DNA from: an uncultured Bacteroidales bacterium | GTDB lineage: Bacteria > Bacteroidota > Bacteroidia > Bacteroidales > Paludibacteraceae | Assembly: GCA_934667275.1 (NCBI GenBank) | Contig: CAKULK010000011.1 | Coordinates: forward strand, 11,257 to 75,256 | Direction of reading: 5' to 3' | Length of the DNA: 64,000 nucleotides | Part shown: piece by piece, positions 63,190 to 64,000 of the stretch | Layout of the letters: every line of letters begins with the position of its first letter | How positions within the stretch are numbered: the stretch's first letter is position 1 | Translations under genes and position numbers: made by a program | The notes under the pieces: model-generated | What the model saw: the letters and a program-made list of their open reading frames with translations, nothing else | Database searches by the model: none | Told to the model about the DNA's origin: nothing

Positions 63190-63411
63190 GTACGAATGCA
63201 AATTTTGCATTTGTACTACAATTGCCTTTTCACACTAATCACAAAGTTATGTTCCGTATAGGAACGTGCAAAAAATGCACGTTGCATTCTACTGACAATA
63301 ATGTGTATTTCTATTCTTAATGATGTTACACTTTTTTTACTCACCACAACCCATATAAAAACGCATATACCCTATCCATTCTTGGTATGTGCAAATTTTG
63401 CACACACCAAG
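63190..63411. repeat. Three hairpins in one intergenic gap, cores TGCAAA/TTTGCA and GTGCA/TGCAC
   Basis: 63190-63216 (arms GTACGAATGCAAA / TTTGCATTTGTAC), 63263-63283 (AACGTGCA / TGCACGTT) and 63381-63411 (CTTGGTaTGTGCAAA / TTTGCACAcACCAAG). The last is followed on the plus strand by ATTTTTTTA. The gap is otherwise AT-rich and empty. Such TGCA-core hairpins may be terminators or protein sites. Confidence 0.5.
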
Positions 63412-63418
63412 GATTTTT

Positions 63419-64000
63419 TTATTTTCCATTTGTCTTGTTCTTTACGCCTTCTATCAATGAAAGCATATAGGCATTGATGTCGATGAAGGTGGCGTTGATA
63501 TGATTGCGCAGTTGCTGCTGTTTCTCCTCTGCGGTCTGTATGTCAACTGATAGTATATCGTGTAGCCAGTCGGCAATAAGTTGCGTCTTTTGATTTTGGA
63601 GTTGGGCGACCTTGGCGGCGGCAGCATTGGCAGGCATATCGTAGCGAATACCGAGATAGTAAGCGGGTACACCCAACAGAGCCGCCTCGCGTGCCATACT
63701 ATCGCCGGACGAAATAAGACCTGCACTATAATATATTAGGGAGTGGATGTCTTTGACGGGTTCCTGCAAGAGTATCCAGTCTGCAGGGTATTCCATACGG
63801 CGGTGCTTCTCTTCGAGAGAGAGCAACACTTTCAGTTCGGGGTGCAGAGCCTGCATCTTCTGTATCTCGGGTACTATACTTAAAATGGCTCCTGATTTTT
63901 GCTCTGCATAGTTTAATGTTCCCACAGATACTTCTCGCAAAAATAAATAATTATGCGCTTCTATAGCATACTCTCGTAGGCTCCTAACATCTGGGATAAA
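63419..64000 (-). CDS. DUF354-family protein (5' end cut by window edge)
   Basis: Open from the stop at 63419 to the window edge, 193 residues of a family usually about 340. Motifs: 'IPDVRSLREYAIEA', 'VGTLNYAEQKSGAILS', 'VLLSLEEKHRRMEYPADWILLQEPVKDIHSLIYYSAGLISSGDSMAREAALLGVPAYYLGIR'. The 'SGDSMAREAALLG' stretch recalls the UDP-binding half of UDP-GlcNAc 2-epimerase/GT-B folds. Common in capsule and O-antigen clusters. The apparent TTG start at 63940 is internal. Confidence 0.88.
   Translation of the reverse strand, partial: FIPDVRSLREYAIEAHNYLFLREVSVGTLNYAEQKSGAILSIVPEIQKMQALHPELKVLLSLEEKHRRMEYPADWILLQEPVKDIHSLIYYSAGLISSGDSMAREAALLGVPAYYLGIRYDMPANAAAAKVAQLQNQKTQLIADWLHDILSVDIQTAEEKQQQLRNHINATFIDINAYMLSLIEGVKNKTNGK

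Overview
The window comes from a member of the order Bacteroidales (phylum Bacteroidota). The evidence is the almost invariant promoter pattern (TTTG or TTG, about 20 nt, then TAnnTTTG), SusC-type TonB-dependent receptors, DUF3078 outer-membrane proteins, BspA-like LRR proteins, type IX secretion-like C-termini, and typical gene neighbourhoods (infC-rpmI-rplT, pdxJ-exbB-exbD-tonB, zapA-rny). I cannot name a genus. No prophage or intact insertion sequence is visible. There are two tRNAs (Val-UAC and Ser-GCU) and no rRNA.

Layout. 1-6.2 kb: a truncated patatin gene, a decayed secreted-protein gene and two tandem BspA-like LRR genes, one with a single-base frameshift. 6.5-9.3 kb: usp, engB, cstA. 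9.4-15.8 kb: a complete type II-C CRISPR-Cas locus. It has a divergent tracrRNA with its own promoter and terminator, a 4-repeat array of 47-bp repeats with 30-bp spacers, a terminator, a GC-rich triple-hairpin element, and a leftward cas9-cas1-(104-aa unknown)-cas2 operon. 15.9-21.4 kb: tRNA-Val and a leftward operon of a phosphodiester glycosidase, an AmpG-like transporter, phosphatidylserine synthase and a PAP2 phosphatase. 21.4-25.2 kb: a PpiD-like foldase and a lipoprotein. 25.4-26.7 kb: the translation operon infC-rpmI-rplT, where infC seems to start at AUA behind a perfect Shine-Dalgarno sequence. 26.8-34 kb: an SGNH esterase and a TonB receptor / lipoprotein / tandem-OB-like secreted protein trio. 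34-44 kb (minus strand): dapA, an unknown gene, ligA, a secreted nuclease, a CYTH protein, a D-lactate-dehydrogenase-like flavoprotein and a NamZ-type muramidase. 44-62 kb (mostly plus strand): tRNA-Ser, secA, lgt, DUF3078, fmt, nadK, an HD protein, pdxJ, exbB/exbD/tonB, a DJ-1 protein, DUF3078, zapA, rny and a third LRR gene. 61-64 kb (minus strand): polysaccharide genes (an AlgD-like sugar-nucleotide dehydrogenase and a DUF354 protein) with a four-helix-bundle protein between them.

How the genes connect. Envelope building and recycling dominates: AmpG, phosphodiester glycosidase, NamZ, Lgt, SecA, PpiD, the TonB energising complex and DUF3078 barrels. The trio at 28-34 kb, the related lipoprotein at 23.8 kb and the secreted nuclease at 37.6 kb share OB-like or anchor-type domains and may form a nutrient-capture system, possibly for extracellular nucleic acids; this is inference.

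Most unusual signals: (i) eight intergenic clusters of short sequence units phased at exactly 11 bp, two of which bracket the unknown 104-aa gene inside the cas operon; (ii) the AUA start of infC; (iii) the fully readable tracrRNA transcription unit; (iv) a triple GC-rich hairpin element next to cas2; (v) a palindromic repeat element sitting in frame inside ligA; (vi) a shared C-terminal tag on four secreted proteins.
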